In this document: in pieces, positions 6,229 to 6,936 of the stretch
Layout: the number at the start of each line of letters is the position of its first letter
Position numbering within the stretch: position 1 is the stretch's first letter
From: Desulfobulbaceae bacterium
GTDB lineage: Bacteria; Desulfobacterota; Desulfobulbia; Desulfobulbales; Desulfobulbaceae
Direction of reading: 5' to 3'
Assembly: GCA_007121995.1 (NCBI GenBank)
Contig: SKJK01000130.1
Location: 1-6,936, forward strand
DNA length: 6,936 bases
Notes under the pieces: model-generated
The model's input: the letters and a program-made list of their open reading frames with translations, nothing else
Database searches by the model: none
Told to the model about the DNA's origin: nothing
Position numbers and translations under genes: made by a program

Positions 6229-6935
6229 CCTGCTGCTCTCCCCTGACCATCCTCTATCGCGATCCATCCCTGGTGGTGATTGACAAGCCCGGCGGGCTCC
6301 TCTCTGTTCCCGGCCGGGGTCCGGCCGGGACTGATTCGGTGGTTGCCCGTCTGCAACAGTTGTTGCCGCGGTGTATCTCCCAGCCGGCGGTGCATCGCCT
6401 GGATATGGACACCTCCGGGTTGATGGTTCTGGCCCTGACCCAGCCAGCCCACCGCCACCTTTCGGCCCAGTTTGCTCACCGTCAGGTGATCAAATACTAC
6501 GCCGCCCTGCTGGAGGGGGTGGTTTCGCACGCAGAGGGCGAGATTGCACTTCCTTTCCGCCTTGATCCCGACAATCGACCCCGTCAGGTCTATGATCCTG
6601 TCCACGGGAAAATCGGCATCAGCAAGTGGCGGAAAATCTCTGTGACCGGCCAACAAACCCTGGTGGCGTTCCAGCCGCTCACCGGCCGCACCCATCAGCT
6701 GCGACTCCATGCCAGTCATCCCCACGGACTCGGGTGTCCCATTGTCGGTGATCGCCTCTATGGGACCGCTTTTCCGAGAGAGGGCCTACGACTCCACGCC
6801 GCCCTCCTCGCCTTGCGGCATCCAGATACCAACCAGTGGCTGCAGTTTCAATCCCCACCCCCCTTTGCCCCGACCTTCCTGGCCAGCCTCGAACAACTGT
6901 GCCCACCCTGCACCCCTCTCAGTACGACAAACTAA
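6225..6935 (+). CDS. rluA: RluA-family RNA pseudouridine synthase
   Basis: This 236-residue enzyme converts specific uridines to pseudouridine in RNA. It carries the full catalytic core: DKPGGLLSVPGR (20-31), the signature HRLDMDTSG (57-65) with catalytic Asp60, KYYA (90-93) with the conserved active-site Tyr, NRPRQVYDPVHGK (117-129), GRTHQLRLH (154-162) and GDRLYG (175-180). It has no S4 domain. These features resemble E. coli RluA, the 23S U746 / tRNA U32 enzyme, more than RluC or RluD; the exact target here is inference. The ATG at 6225 overlaps the previous stop as ATGA and starts right before the core; an in-frame GTG or ATG further upstream would run through the preceding gene. The stop TAA is at 6933-6935, one base before the window ends. 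Confidence 0.9.
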   Translation: MTCCSPLTILYRDPSLVVIDKPGGLLSVPGRGPAGTDSVVARLQQLLPRCISQPAVHRLDMDTSGLMVLALTQPAHRHLSAQFAHRQVIKYYAALLEGVVSHAEGEIALPFRLDPDNRPRQVYDPVHGKIGISKWRKISVTGQQTLVAFQPLTGRTHQLRLHASHPHGLGCPIVGDRLYGTAFPREGLRLHAALLALRHPDTNQWLQFQSPPPFAPTFLASLEQLCPPCTPLSTTN

Positions 6936-6936
6936 A

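Overview
The window reads as ordinary chromosome of a GC-rich Gram-negative bacterium. A clpS-clpA pair, a long DNA polymerase III delta subunit and a large secreted protein suggest a proteobacterium in the broad sense, perhaps the sulfate-reducer (Desulfobacterota/Desulfobulbales) side. That placement is inference only; the window has no rRNA or other marker gene. There is no tRNA, CRISPR array, transposase or phage gene. The coding regions are dense and GC-rich, while the two gaps that carry repeats are richer in A+T.

Left half, minus strand. Read right to left, the genes are a large exported protein of unknown function with a predicted caspase-like C-terminal domain (2369-4858), then holA for the clamp-loader delta subunit (993-2360) after only 8 bases. 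A 397-base gap with the first copy of a short interspersed repeat follows. Next come clpS (278-595) and the start of clpA, which runs off the left edge. ClpS delivers N-degron substrates to the ClpAP protease. A compact hairpin sits between clpS and clpA, just before the clpA ribosome binding site. A good sigma70-type promoter (4936-4964) faces the secreted-protein gene.

Right half, plus strand. A small two-helix membrane protein of the DUF2905 family (5063-5263) is followed by the second repeat copy (5270-5388). Then come two genes joined by a 4-base ATGA overlap. The first (5437-6228) resembles the N-terminal region of long RluA-type pseudouridine synthases found in some other bacteria. The second (6225-6935) is the RluA-type catalytic domain. 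The two probably work together in RNA pseudouridylation.

The most notable items are: (1) the putative secreted His/Cys-dyad protein encoded next to holA; (2) a 119-128 base repeat with 13- or 12-base terminal inverted repeats, an internal GCCC-CGAA-GGGC hairpin, probable 5-base target duplications and a promoter-like core; (3) the split form of a protein that elsewhere is fused to RluA.
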